From: Anaerolineae bacterium
GTDB lineage: Bacteria > Chloroflexota > Anaerolineae > Aggregatilineales > UBA2796
Direction of reading: 5' to 3'
Assembly (NCBI GenBank): GCA_019637615.1
Contig: JAHBVJ010000024.1
Span: 62,001 to 126,000 of the forward strand
DNA: 64,000 nt
In this document: positions 17,245 to 24,537 of the stretch, in pieces
How the letters are laid out: every line of letters begins with the position of its first letter
Numbering within the stretch: position 1 is the first letter of the stretch
Program-made: the position numbers and the translations under genes
The notes under the pieces: model-generated
What the model saw: the letters and a program-made list of their open reading frames with translations, nothing else
Databases searched by the model: none
Told to the model about the DNA's origin: nothing

Positions 17245-18057
17245 TTACTTCTCGACATCGCGCCGAGATGTCTCCCACGCGGCCAGCAGCATGGCCACCA
17301 GACTGCCGATCACGCTGATGGCAATGCTCGTCGCCGCCACCTCCCACTTGATCGGGCTGCCATTAAGCATCCGGTCAAGGCCAGAAGCGAAGAAATTGGC
17401 GGGCAGCGACCACGGAAACAGGCGGGGCCACCAATCGCTGCGTTGCGCAATCAGCGTGTTGAGCAGGAAGGCCAGCAGCCCAAAGCCGATGGCAGGCCCG
17501 AAACTGGCGAAGCGCACCGCCATCCACAGATGCAACGAAATGATTAGCCACGAAGCCAACCACGTCATCGCCGCCATACCGAGCAAATCCGCCAGCGGGA
17601 TCGCCACATCAAAGCCGTAATCAGGCTTCAGCGAACGCAGAATCAGGCCAGCCAGAATCACCGAACCAATCACGACGAGTTGACTGAGGCCGAATAGGGC
17701 GATGGCGATGATCTGCTTGGACACGTAAATCGAGCGGCGCGAAATCGGCAGCGCGAAGAGATGCTTCCACATGTTGTTGTTATGTTCGGTGCTTGCCAGC
17801 AGCGCCGTCGTCAAAGCGACGAAGAAGGGCAGCAGCACCGACCAGAAGCTGATCATCGAGGCGGCGGTGTCCAACCACGCGTTGATTGGGCGGCTGGTGT
17901 ACGGCGAGGTCATGCTGGCGACAGTGACCAAGCCGCACATGATGAAGGGCAGTACGGTCACCGTAATCGGTGCGGTGTTGTTATGTAGTTTGACGAGTTC
18001 CGCCCGCACAGCGCGGATCACGGATGGGGTTTGTCGGGTCGTTGCGATGGTCGTCAT
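17245..18057 (-). CDS. ABC-2 family permease (lantibiotic-immunity-like)
   Basis: A 270-residue membrane subunit with six hydrophobic segments, at about residues 30-50, 70-90, 110-145, 160-180, 185-210 and 235-262. The pattern 'RAELVKLHNNTAPITVTVLPF' at the start and 'EHNNNMWKHLFALPISRRSIY' in the first loop are typical of permeases of the MutE/EpiE/BcrB type. These work with a single ATPase to export or exclude peptide antibiotics. The partner ATPase gene lies immediately upstream (2-base gap). Substrate unproven. Confidence 0.88.
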   Translation of the reverse strand: MTTIATTRQTPSVIRAVRAELVKLHNNTAPITVTVLPFIMCGLVTVASMTSPYTSRPINAWLDTAASMISFWSVLLPFFVALTTALLASTEHNNNMWKHLFALPISRRSIYVSKQIIAIALFGLSQLVVIGSVILAGLILRSLKPDYGFDVAIPLADLLGMAAMTWLASWLIISLHLWMAVRFASFGPAIGFGLLAFLLNTLIAQRSDWWPRLFPWSLPANFFASGLDRMLNGSPIKWEVAATSIAISVIGSLVAMLLAAWETSRRDVEK

Positions 18058-18059
18058 GA

Positions 18060-18992
18060 TTAGTGTGTCTCGGTTTGCTCAGGCTGTTCGCCCGTGAGTT
18101 GTAGGAAGATGGTTTCTAGACTAGGCTGCACAAGGCTCAGATGATAGACATCGATGCCTTGCTTGATCAGCGCGGTGTTGATGGTGGCGGCGTCGGCTTC
18201 GCTGGCGGCTTTGACGTTGACGTGCCCATTTTGCGAGATCACCTGCCAGCCTGTCTTTTGCAAGATAGTCGCCGCTGCTTCGGGCTGCCGTGCGCCGATG
18301 TGTAGATACGTCGGGCGCTGCGCTTGGAGCGCTTCCAACGTGCCTTGGAAGATCAGATTACCTTTGCGTACGATGCCAAGATGCGTGGCGACCTGTTCGA
18401 CTTCGCTGAGTAAATGGCTGGAGACGAATACGGTGATACCGTGCTGCTGCGGCAAGCTGCGGATCAACTCGCGCATCTCGTGAATGCCCGCCGGATCGAG
18501 GCCGTTGGTTGGTTCGTCAAGCATGAGCAGATCGGGTTCATTGAGCAGCGCCAGCGCCAACCCTAGCCGCTGTTTCATGCCCAACGAATAGCCTTTGGTG
18601 ACGCGGTCGGCGTCGGCGGTGAGGTTGACGATGCTCAACACGCGGTCAATATGCTTTTTGTCAGCGTCCAACAATCGGCGCGTCACTTCCAAGTTTTCGC
18701 GTCCCGTCAGGTGCAGATATAGCGATGGCATTTCCACCAGCGAACCAACACGCCGCAGCAAGTTGAGGCGGGCGGGCGTGTGGATATCTTCACCAAATAA
18801 TCTGACCGTGCCTTCGTCGGGCGTGATCAAACCGAGCAACATTCGGATGGTGGTCGTCTTGCCCGCACCGTTCGGGCCGAGGAAGCCGTAAACGCTCCCC
18901 GCTGGCACCTTGAGATCGAGCTTATTGACCGCCACTAGAGTCTTATACCGTCGAGTCAATCCAGTTGTTTGGATGATGGTCTGGTTGTTCAT
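18060..18992 (-). CDS. ABC transporter ATP-binding protein (BcrA/lantibiotic-immunity type)
   Basis: A 310-residue ATPase with Walker A 'GPNGAGKTT' near residue 40, signature 'YSLGMKQRLG', Walker B 'LLMLDEPTNGLD' and switch His in 'VSSHLLSE'. 'YSLGMKQRLGLALALL' is characteristic of BcrA-like ATPases of peptide-antibiotic resistance transporters. The C-terminal 90 residues form the accessory domain common in this group. It precedes the permease gene and is presumably co-transcribed. The upstream region carries a tandem 11-base repeat that could be an operator. Confidence 0.93.
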   Translation of the reverse strand: MNNQTIIQTTGLTRRYKTLVAVNKLDLKVPAGSVYGFLGPNGAGKTTTIRMLLGLITPDEGTVRLFGEDIHTPARLNLLRRVGSLVEMPSLYLHLTGRENLEVTRRLLDADKKHIDRVLSIVNLTADADRVTKGYSLGMKQRLGLALALLNEPDLLMLDEPTNGLDPAGIHEMRELIRSLPQQHGITVFVSSHLLSEVEQVATHLGIVRKGNLIFQGTLEALQAQRPTYLHIGARQPEAAATILQKTGWQVISQNGHVNVKAASEADAATINTALIKQGIDVYHLSLVQPSLETIFLQLTGEQPEQTETH

Positions 18993-19075
18993 GGCGCATC
19001 CTAGTGAAGTAGGGCGGAAAGTGTTGCTCTCCGCTGCGAATACTCCTACTGTATGCCCCTCTTGTCGTCAGAATA

Positions 19076-19097
19076 TCGCGAATTTGTCGCGAATTTG
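19076..19097. repeat. tandem 11-base repeat upstream of ABC ATPase
   Basis: Two exact copies of TCGCGAATTTG followed by a partial third (TCGCAATTTT). It lies about 85 bases before the minus-strand ATPase start, and an 11-base period puts both copies on one helix face. A regulator site is possible. Confidence 0.45.
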
Positions 19098-19258
19098 TCG
19101 CAATTTTCAGCGCGGGGTGTTATGGAGAATCGATACACGCTTGCCGATCATCTAACTGCACTGTCGATCTACAGTGGTCTTCCGAATTGCGCTACATCGT
19201 TATATGTCAAAGTGCATTTTGAAGAGGTAACATTTATTACCTGTTTGCCAAAGCATTC

Positions 19259-19339
19259 CCCCTTAATCTTTGCCTTATGGGGTCAACGCTGTTGCTATTG
19301 TGTCCTCTCCATAGGCCCAAAACCAAATAGATTAAGGGG
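19259..19339 (+). promoter_or_regulatory. leader fold that masks the Shine-Dalgarno
   Basis: CCCCTTAATC (19259-19268) pairs perfectly with GATTAAGGGG (19330-19339), and the second arm contains the AAGGGG ribosome site of the gene starting at 19348. Nested inside is a stem GCC-T-TATGG (19272-19280) / CCATAGGC (19309-19316) with one bulged base. The two stacked stems are likely to form in RNA and would block translation. Whether a ligand, temperature or protein opens them is unknown. Confidence 0.5.
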
Positions 19340-19347
19340 TAAATCGT

Positions 19348-20088
19348 ATGTCCTTGCTACCTTTCGTTTCATTTGTTTTCTGTCTCATCTTTGCTGCGTT
19401 CGTTTTCAAACGTTATTCCACCCATCGAACTCCTCATAGCTTGCTGTGGGGCATCGGTATTCTGTTTTATGGGGTGGGCAATTTCTGTGAAGCGTATTAC
19501 GGCACATTCGGCTGGGATCCGCTGATTTTCCGGCTGTGGTATTTATTCGGTGCGATCTTAGTAGCAGCGTGGCTTGGGCAAGGCACGGTGTACCTGCTGG
19601 CGCGTCGTCGGGTAGCCCATGCGTTGATGGTGATCCTCGTCTTGGGTTCCCTCTATGCGGCGTATCGCATCTTCGCGGCTGATCTAGACCCCGCGTTGAT
19701 GATCGCCAACGCACACAGCAGCGTGGAGTTGAACGGCTACGCCATCGTTACACCCGGTGTGCGCACCTTGACACCGTTTTTTAATATTTACGGAACAATA
19801 ACCCTAGCGGGCGGCGCTGCGTATTCAGCATGGCTTTTCTGGCGCAAGCGTGTATTGCTCCACCGCACCATCGGGAACATCCTGATCGCGGCAGGCGCGA
19901 TGGCTCCTGCGTTGGGCGGTACCTTTAGCCGTCTGGGAATGCCAAGTTTGCTCTACATTGCGGAATTAGTCGGTATATTGCTGATGCTGGTGGGCTTCTT
20001 ACGTGCGACTAGTCCGCTGAATAATACCGTCAATGAAAAGCGCCCTGTTTCAGCAGACGGGATTGTCCGCCGCTCCCTCCATACTTGA
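19348..20088 (+). CDS. seven-helix membrane protein of unknown function
   Basis: A 246-residue protein with about seven hydrophobic segments and short loops: helices near residues 3-18, 30-50, 60-82, 92-112, 138-162, 172-192 and 198-216. The motif 'WGIGILFYGVGNFCEAYYG' followed by 'FRLWYLFGAILVAAWLGQG' recalls a conserved hypothetical membrane family seen in Chloroflexota and Actinobacteria. No catalytic motif. The start has an AAGGGG site eight bases upstream, inside a predicted leader stem. A strong hairpin follows the stop. Function unknown. Confidence 0.75.
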   Translation: MSLLPFVSFVFCLIFAAFVFKRYSTHRTPHSLLWGIGILFYGVGNFCEAYYGTFGWDPLIFRLWYLFGAILVAAWLGQGTVYLLARRRVAHALMVILVLGSLYAAYRIFAADLDPALMIANAHSSVELNGYAIVTPGVRTLTPFFNIYGTITLAGGAAYSAWLFWRKRVLLHRTIGNILIAAGAMAPALGGTFSRLGMPSLLYIAELVGILLMLVGFLRATSPLNNTVNEKRPVSADGIVRRSLHT

Positions 20089-20106
20089 TCGACGCTTCAA
20101 CACAAG

Positions 20107-20138
20107 CCGGGTAAGGCTGTGCGCACAACCTTACCCGG
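20107..20138 (+). terminator. terminator-like hairpin
   Basis: Perfect stem CCGGGTAAGG / CCTTACCCGG with the self-complementary TGTGCGCACA in the loop, shortly after the membrane-protein stop. No long T run follows. Confidence 0.55.
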
Positions 20139-20229
20139 ATCAATATTCTCAACATCCAAAATTCCACGCACATCCCTGCTACAATAGGCGCTGTTTAGGC
20201 GTCAGGCACACAAGGGAGCGACACACATC

Positions 20230-21708
20230 GTGGAACGCATCACATCAACCCATCAGCGGCGGTGGGTTAGCTGGCTTGCAATTATCCTTGTGTTGGCCTT
20301 TTTCCTTTCGCGCCTCATCGCCATCGACCTTTTCCCACCCTTTTTGGACGAGATGCAGCACGTTCACGAAGCCGAGTTAAGCGCCCAAAGCAGTCCGTTC
20401 GCGTTCACGGGCGAAGGCCGCATCTTCACGCTGTGGTGGTACATGCTGTACCAACCCTATCGCGCTGCTCCGGTATGGCTCCCACGCGTAGCGACGCTGT
20501 TAGCCGTGCTGCCCGGACTCGCCGCCGTGATCGCCATCGGACAGTTAGCGGCGGGACGGTGGGGCGCGGCCTTCGCTGGACTAGCGTATCTATTCAGTAC
20601 GAGCAACTTTTTCTTCGAGCGTCTCGCCCTTGCCGATCCCATTTCCGGCTCGGCGGTGCTAGTTGCGCTGTGGCTCGCCTATCGATTATCACGCCGTGCC
20701 AAGTTCCAAGACGCGATCCTATGTGGAGTCGCGCTGTTCGTTGCGGTTGGCGCAAAGGCCACCGCCCTACCGTATCTTGGCATCCCGTTGGCGGCGGCAC
20801 TAACATTGCATCCGCAGGGACGTTCATGGCGTGAGAATGCACGTTGGGGCGTGATCGCGTTGATCACAGGCGTCGGTCTAATCGTGCTATTCACGTTGGG
20901 GCTGCGGCTGCGGGGCTATACGCCGTTTGGCTTCATTGAATTGTATAACTCACAGGCAACGACGCCCATCCTAACCAGAACCATGCAAAATATCGCAGAT
21001 TTTGCGGCATGGTTCTCCTCCTATACGGGCATCCTCATGTTTGGGCTGCTGCTCATCGCGTTGGTTGGTCTGATGCTGCGACGACAGTTCTTCTTCGCGT
21101 TGTGTCTGTTCGGCCCCGCGTTGGTATTCTGGATCAACGAGCGTCAATATACACGCTATTTCGTCGCCCTCACCGTGATCTTTTTGCTCGGTGGCGCGGT
21201 TTTCCTCGCGCAGTTGATCAAACGCCAGCATCCTGCCGTCAAGTTAATCGTGCTCATCGGGATATTGATCTGGGGTAGCTTGCAATGGCTGCCGTTTGCT
21301 TGGGATAGCTACACCGCTCCTGAACGGCTCTGGTTGCCGCGTCGGGATTATCTTGAATACATTGCGTCAGATGCATCCGGCTTCGGCCTCCCAGAAGCGA
21401 AGGAAGCCTTGATTGCGCTGCACCCCACCGAAGTGATCGGCATCTTCTCGAACTGTCGGGCGCTGCGTTATCTGGCGCTGCAAGACTTTACCGTAACCTG
21501 CCCGACGCTTAACCCAAGCGGGCAAGAAATCGAGAATCTTGCCGCGCTCCTTGCGAACAGTCGGGAGGCAGGCAAGTATGTCGTATATGAACCACTCCCT
21601 TACGTACCAAGCCGTGATCGCATCCCCGGTCAGTTGATAGCGACCTTTTTGCGCCCGAACGTTGATTCCCCGCCCACCGCCGTCTTGCTTTATGCGCTAG
21701 CGCCTTGA
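20230..21708 (+). CDS. GT39-like membrane glycosyltransferase
   Basis: A 492-residue protein with about 11 membrane helices, resembling ArnT/dolichyl-phosphate-mannose mannosyltransferase-like enzymes. After the first helix the loop has 'DLFPPFLDEMQHVHEAEL', with the Asp-Glu pair that acts in GT39/GT83-type catalysis. Helix-rich segments run to about residue 370. A soluble domain of about 120 residues follows ('IALHPTEVIGIFSNCRALRY'). Such enzymes move a sugar from a lipid-phosphate donor to an acceptor outside the membrane. Start is GTG at 20230, after a GGGAG site. Acceptor unknown. Confidence 0.85.
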   Translation: MERITSTHQRRWVSWLAIILVLAFFLSRLIAIDLFPPFLDEMQHVHEAELSAQSSPFAFTGEGRIFTLWWYMLYQPYRAAPVWLPRVATLLAVLPGLAAVIAIGQLAAGRWGAAFAGLAYLFSTSNFFFERLALADPISGSAVLVALWLAYRLSRRAKFQDAILCGVALFVAVGAKATALPYLGIPLAAALTLHPQGRSWRENARWGVIALITGVGLIVLFTLGLRLRGYTPFGFIELYNSQATTPILTRTMQNIADFAAWFSSYTGILMFGLLLIALVGLMLRRQFFFALCLFGPALVFWINERQYTRYFVALTVIFLLGGAVFLAQLIKRQHPAVKLIVLIGILIWGSLQWLPFAWDSYTAPERLWLPRRDYLEYIASDASGFGLPEAKEALIALHPTEVIGIFSNCRALRYLALQDFTVTCPTLNPSGQEIENLAALLANSREAGKYVVYEPLPYVPSRDRIPGQLIATFLRPNVDSPPTAVLLYALAP

Positions 21709-21732
21709 TAACGCGGGCGCTGTGACCAACAA

Positions 21733-21764
21733 AAAACGCCCCAAGCATTTACTCGGAGCGTTTT
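21733..21764. terminator. bidirectional terminator
   Basis: AAAACGCCCC pairs with GGAGCGTTTT with one mismatch. The A and T ends give U-runs in both directions. It sits between convergent stops at 21708 and 21791. Confidence 0.8.
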
Positions 21765-21790
21765 CATCGTCTGGTTGTGGTTGGCGGCTG

Positions 21791-23143
21791 TTACTGTGCT
21801 CCCGCTAACTGACTAGCATCGGGGACACCCATCGATGCCAGCGACGGATCGGTTGGCACGCGTTCGATCCAGTAGGAGAACTTGCTGGATTGATCGGTGC
21901 GCAGTTTCGTTAGCCAATCGTCAAACGTCTTCGAGACTAAGGTATCGGCTGCATCGGGCGTCAGCGGGCGTACTTGCCGCGCTGTCACCTGAATGATATG
22001 GAAGCCGTAATTTGGCCCGTTCTTGGACGTGTCGATGGGGCCGATGACCTCGCCTACTTTGGCTTTCCAGATCGCGTCTTCGAATTCAGGAACGTACACA
22101 CCTTTGCCCTGCCAGCCGAGTTCGCCGCCGTTCGCGCCACTGCCGGGGTCCTGTGACACCGACCGCGCGAGGTCAGAGAACGACTCGCCGCCCTGCAACG
22201 CTTTCAACACATCATTCGCTTCTTCCTGCGTCTTGACGAGGATATGGCGAACATTGAGCTGTTCTTCTTCCGTAGGCGTATCCGTGCCGAGTTCTTTCTT
22301 AGCGATTTCAGCCTTAACTTTTTTACTCAAGGCTTGCTCATAGAAAATCTGACGCAGTTCGGCCTGCGAGAAGCCAACCGCCGTTGCCGCGGCATCGACA
22401 TAATCTTTATTGTTTTGATCATAATCAGCGCGGCGAGTTGCCAGTTCTGGCGTTGTCGTCGGCAGACCCGTTGGCAGCGGAGTAATGGTCATCGTCGGCG
22501 CGATCGTCGGCGTGGCTGTTATGTCCACCGTCGTTGGCGTCAGCGTAATAGTGGGCGTTGGCGACGGTGTTGCCGATACCAGTGGTGTCAGTGTGAGTGT
22601 TGGTGAGGGTGTGATCGTCGGCGTCGAAGGATTCGGATCGAAGCCGAAATACGAGAATGCTTCCTTATCCACATCCTCATCCGTTACCTTGATCCCGTTC
22701 GCGTCCGCGTACTGCTGGATCAGCTTGGCGTTGATCATATCATCCAACACGCGCTGCCCCATCTGCGTCGGGAACTGTAATTCTTGATACAGCGACGCAT
22801 AGGGCGATCCCTGCTGGGTCAGCAGGGATGGATAAATCTGAGCAATCTGTGCCACTTGCTGTCCGGTGCGCCAGCGTTCAAAGCGGACGCGCGCCTGAAA
22901 ATCGCGCGTCGAGATGTTTTGACCGTTGACCGTGGCGACAGGTTGATTGGGGGTGATCACCCCGTCAACCAATAGCGCCACACCGAGAATCAGCGCGATT
23001 ACGCCGCCGATTACGCCGGAGATGATCAGAACGAGCCGATTAACCTCTGCTTCACGCTGTGAGCGAGGTTTAAATTTGCGCCCAGAAGACGAATACTTAC
23101 TTGCTTTGGGCGTGCCTGTTGTCCGATTTCTATTGAGGGACAT
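21791..23143 (-). CDS. membrane-anchored parvulin-type peptidyl-prolyl isomerase (PrsA/SurA-like)
   Basis: A 450-residue exported foldase. A basic N-terminus precedes an uncleaved-looking helix (about residues 37-62), then a SurA-like N-region ('QNISTRDFQARVRFERWR'). A Pro/Thr/Ser-rich insert lies at about 175-235. The parvulin domain at about 298-400 has 'NVRHILVKTQEEANDVL', 'FSDLARSVSQDPGSGANGGE' and 'YGFHIIQV'. It would help fold proteins outside the membrane. It is the last gene after rpsF-ssb-rpsR on the same strand, 63 bases downstream of rpsR, an unusual partner. The low-complexity insert matches the linker style of the subtilase at 24538. Confidence 0.92.
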   Translation of the reverse strand: MSLNRNRTTGTPKASKYSSSGRKFKPRSQREAEVNRLVLIISGVIGGVIALILGVALLVDGVITPNQPVATVNGQNISTRDFQARVRFERWRTGQQVAQIAQIYPSLLTQQGSPYASLYQELQFPTQMGQRVLDDMINAKLIQQYADANGIKVTDEDVDKEAFSYFGFDPNPSTPTITPSPTLTLTPLVSATPSPTPTITLTPTTVDITATPTIAPTMTITPLPTGLPTTTPELATRRADYDQNNKDYVDAAATAVGFSQAELRQIFYEQALSKKVKAEIAKKELGTDTPTEEEQLNVRHILVKTQEEANDVLKALQGGESFSDLARSVSQDPGSGANGGELGWQGKGVYVPEFEDAIWKAKVGEVIGPIDTSKNGPNYGFHIIQVTARQVRPLTPDAADTLVSKTFDDWLTKLRTDQSSKFSYWIERVPTDPSLASMGVPDASQLAGAQ

Positions 23144-23206
23144 TGCGTTTTCTACCCCGTTTCGCTACCTGCGTTGTGCTACGTTGACCGTCGCGTGGTC
23201 GCTCGG

Positions 23207-23491
23207 TTAATCTCCGCGACCAGTATCACCTTCGAAGGGCAGCAGCGCCAAGTGACGAGCCTGCTTGACCGCCACCGCCAACCGGCGTTGGTGACGAGCA
23301 CAGGTGCCTGTCTGACGGCGTGGGCGAATCTTGCCATTATCGGTCAAGAAACGGCGCAGCATGTCTGACTCTTTGTAGCTGATCACCTTGCTCTTGTCCG
23401 CGCAGAACGCGCAGATTTTAGCACGGCGAGAAAAACGGTTTTGGGGCCTACCACCCTCTACGAGTTCATCTTGATTGTCGAAATCTGCCAT
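23207..23491 (-). CDS. rpsR: ribosomal protein bS18
   Basis: A 94-residue small-subunit protein binding 16S rRNA with S6. It is recognised by 'CAFCADKSKVISYKESDML', 'FLTDNGKIRPRRQTGTCARH' and 'QRRLAVAVKQARHLALLPF'. Three Cys residues near the N-terminus and the one in 'TGTCARH' are consistent with the zinc-binding (C+) form. It follows ssb in the conserved rpsF-ssb-rpsR order, 31 bases apart. Confidence 0.98.
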   Translation of the reverse strand: MADFDNQDELVEGGRPQNRFSRRAKICAFCADKSKVISYKESDMLRRFLTDNGKIRPRRQTGTCARHQRRLAVAVKQARHLALLPFEGDTGRGD

Positions 23492-23522
23492 GATTGTTAT
23501 GTGCTCCTTATGCAGCTACCCA

Positions 23523-23921
23523 CTAAAAGGCGTAGTTGCCGTCATCTTCTGCTTCATCATCTTCATACGAATAGTCAACCGTGCCGCGTCGATCCCCCAG
23601 CACGATCATTTCGTTTGCCACCAATTCCGTCCGATAGTGGCGTTTGCCTTCTTCGTCTTCCCAGCCCCGTGTTTGTAAGCGACCTTCGACGTAGACTTGC
23701 TGGTCTTTGCGCAGGTGAGATTTGCAGATTTCTGCAAGGTTTCCCCACGCCACCACGTTGAACCATTCCTGTTCTTCGCGGCGTTCGCCATCGGCGCTTG
23801 TCCATGTGCGGGTAGTGACGACGCTAAAGCTCGTGACGGGGCGACCACTGGGGGTATAACGCATCTCTGGATCGCGCCCTAGATGCCCGATGATCATTAC
23901 TTTGTTTAAGCCACGGGCCAT
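23523..23921 (-). CDS. ssb: single-stranded DNA-binding protein
   Basis: A 132-residue OB-fold protein that coats single-stranded DNA in replication and repair. Seen are 'ARGLNKVMIIGHLGRDPEMR', 'PVTSFSVVTTR', 'EWFNVVAWGNLAEIC' and 'YVEGRLQTRGWEDEEGK'. The acidic tail ends in 'DDEAEDDGNYAF', a variant of the usual DDIPF-type tip that recruits partner proteins. It lies between rpsF and rpsR as in most bacteria. Confidence 0.97.
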   Translation of the reverse strand: MARGLNKVMIIGHLGRDPEMRYTPSGRPVTSFSVVTTRTWTSADGERREEQEWFNVVAWGNLAEICKSHLRKDQQVYVEGRLQTRGWEDEEGKRHYRTELVANEMIVLGDRRGTVDYSYEDDEAEDDGNYAF

Positions 23922-23949
23922 GATGCTGCCTGCTCCTTCGCGCTACGGA

Positions 23950-24237
23950 CTACTCACCAACGCGGATGAGCAAGTAACGCAGCATGTGCGCAGCCAACTT
24001 TAGGTTGCGCTCTAGTTCGGGAAGGGCTTTCTGTTCAAGTTCGCAATCCAACGACACATAATGACCTTCGTTGAATTCAGCGATGCTGTAGGCGAGGCGG
24101 CGGCGACCCCAGTGATCGGTCTTGACCACTTTGCCGCTTGATTCTTCGACCCAGCCTTGAACCTGTGATACGACGCCATTCAGCTCTTCTTCGTTCACAT
24201 CGGTGGCTACGATAAATGTGAGTTCATAGGTACGCAT
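23950..24237 (-). CDS. rpsF: ribosomal protein bS6
   Basis: A 95-residue small-subunit protein, first gene of the rpsF-ssb-rpsR operon. The pattern is 'MRTYELTFIVATDVNEEEL', 'VVKTDHWGRRRLAYSIAEF' and 'EGHYVSLDCELEQKALPELE', ending 'LRYLLIRVGE'. It lacks the polyglutamate tail of the enterobacterial form. A small GC hairpin lies 42-55 bases upstream of the start and could belong to an S6:S18 autoregulatory leader. Confidence 0.98.
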   Translation of the reverse strand: MRTYELTFIVATDVNEEELNGVVSQVQGWVEESSGKVVKTDHWGRRRLAYSIAEFNEGHYVSLDCELEQKALPELERNLKLAAHMLRYLLIRVGE

Positions 24238-24537
24238 ATGGGAGTTTGTAATCCTTTCCCCGGGATTGCCTTCATGGCGGCAGTGCGCTGCCTGAAAGCG
24301 GAAAGCGTTATTTGCTCATTCACTTTCGTGAAATTTGAGCCTAGCTAGTTTACCCGTAACCAGTTCCGCTTACAAGGGTAGGAATCGAATTAGGGGGTTG
24401 AGGCTCATCGGAATTGCGAAGATTCAAACACGTAACAAACTAATCGACCAGTTAATAATCCTCGCACAAATCTCATTTGATGCTATTCTATTACAGATCA
24501 GTTCATCCAACATATTGATAGTTTGCGTGGAGAGTCT
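24238..24537. other. divergent promoter region, with leader hairpin of rpsF
   Basis: 300 bases between rpsF (minus) and the subtilase (plus). On the minus strand GGCAG / CTGCC form a perfect 5-base-pair hairpin at 24279-24292 inside the rpsF leader. In other bacteria S6:S18 binds such a leader hairpin through a CCG element, and a CCG does follow here, but the match is too short to be sure. The plus half is AT-rich, with no clear promoter hexamers. No gene seen. Confidence 0.4.

Larger units (their letters stand above)
18993..19347. other. divergent intergenic region
   Basis: 355 bases between the starts of the BcrA-type ATPase and the 246-residue membrane protein. It holds a tandem 11-base repeat near 19076 and a nested inverted repeat over 19259-19339, both annotated separately. 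No supported gene. Confidence 0.6.
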
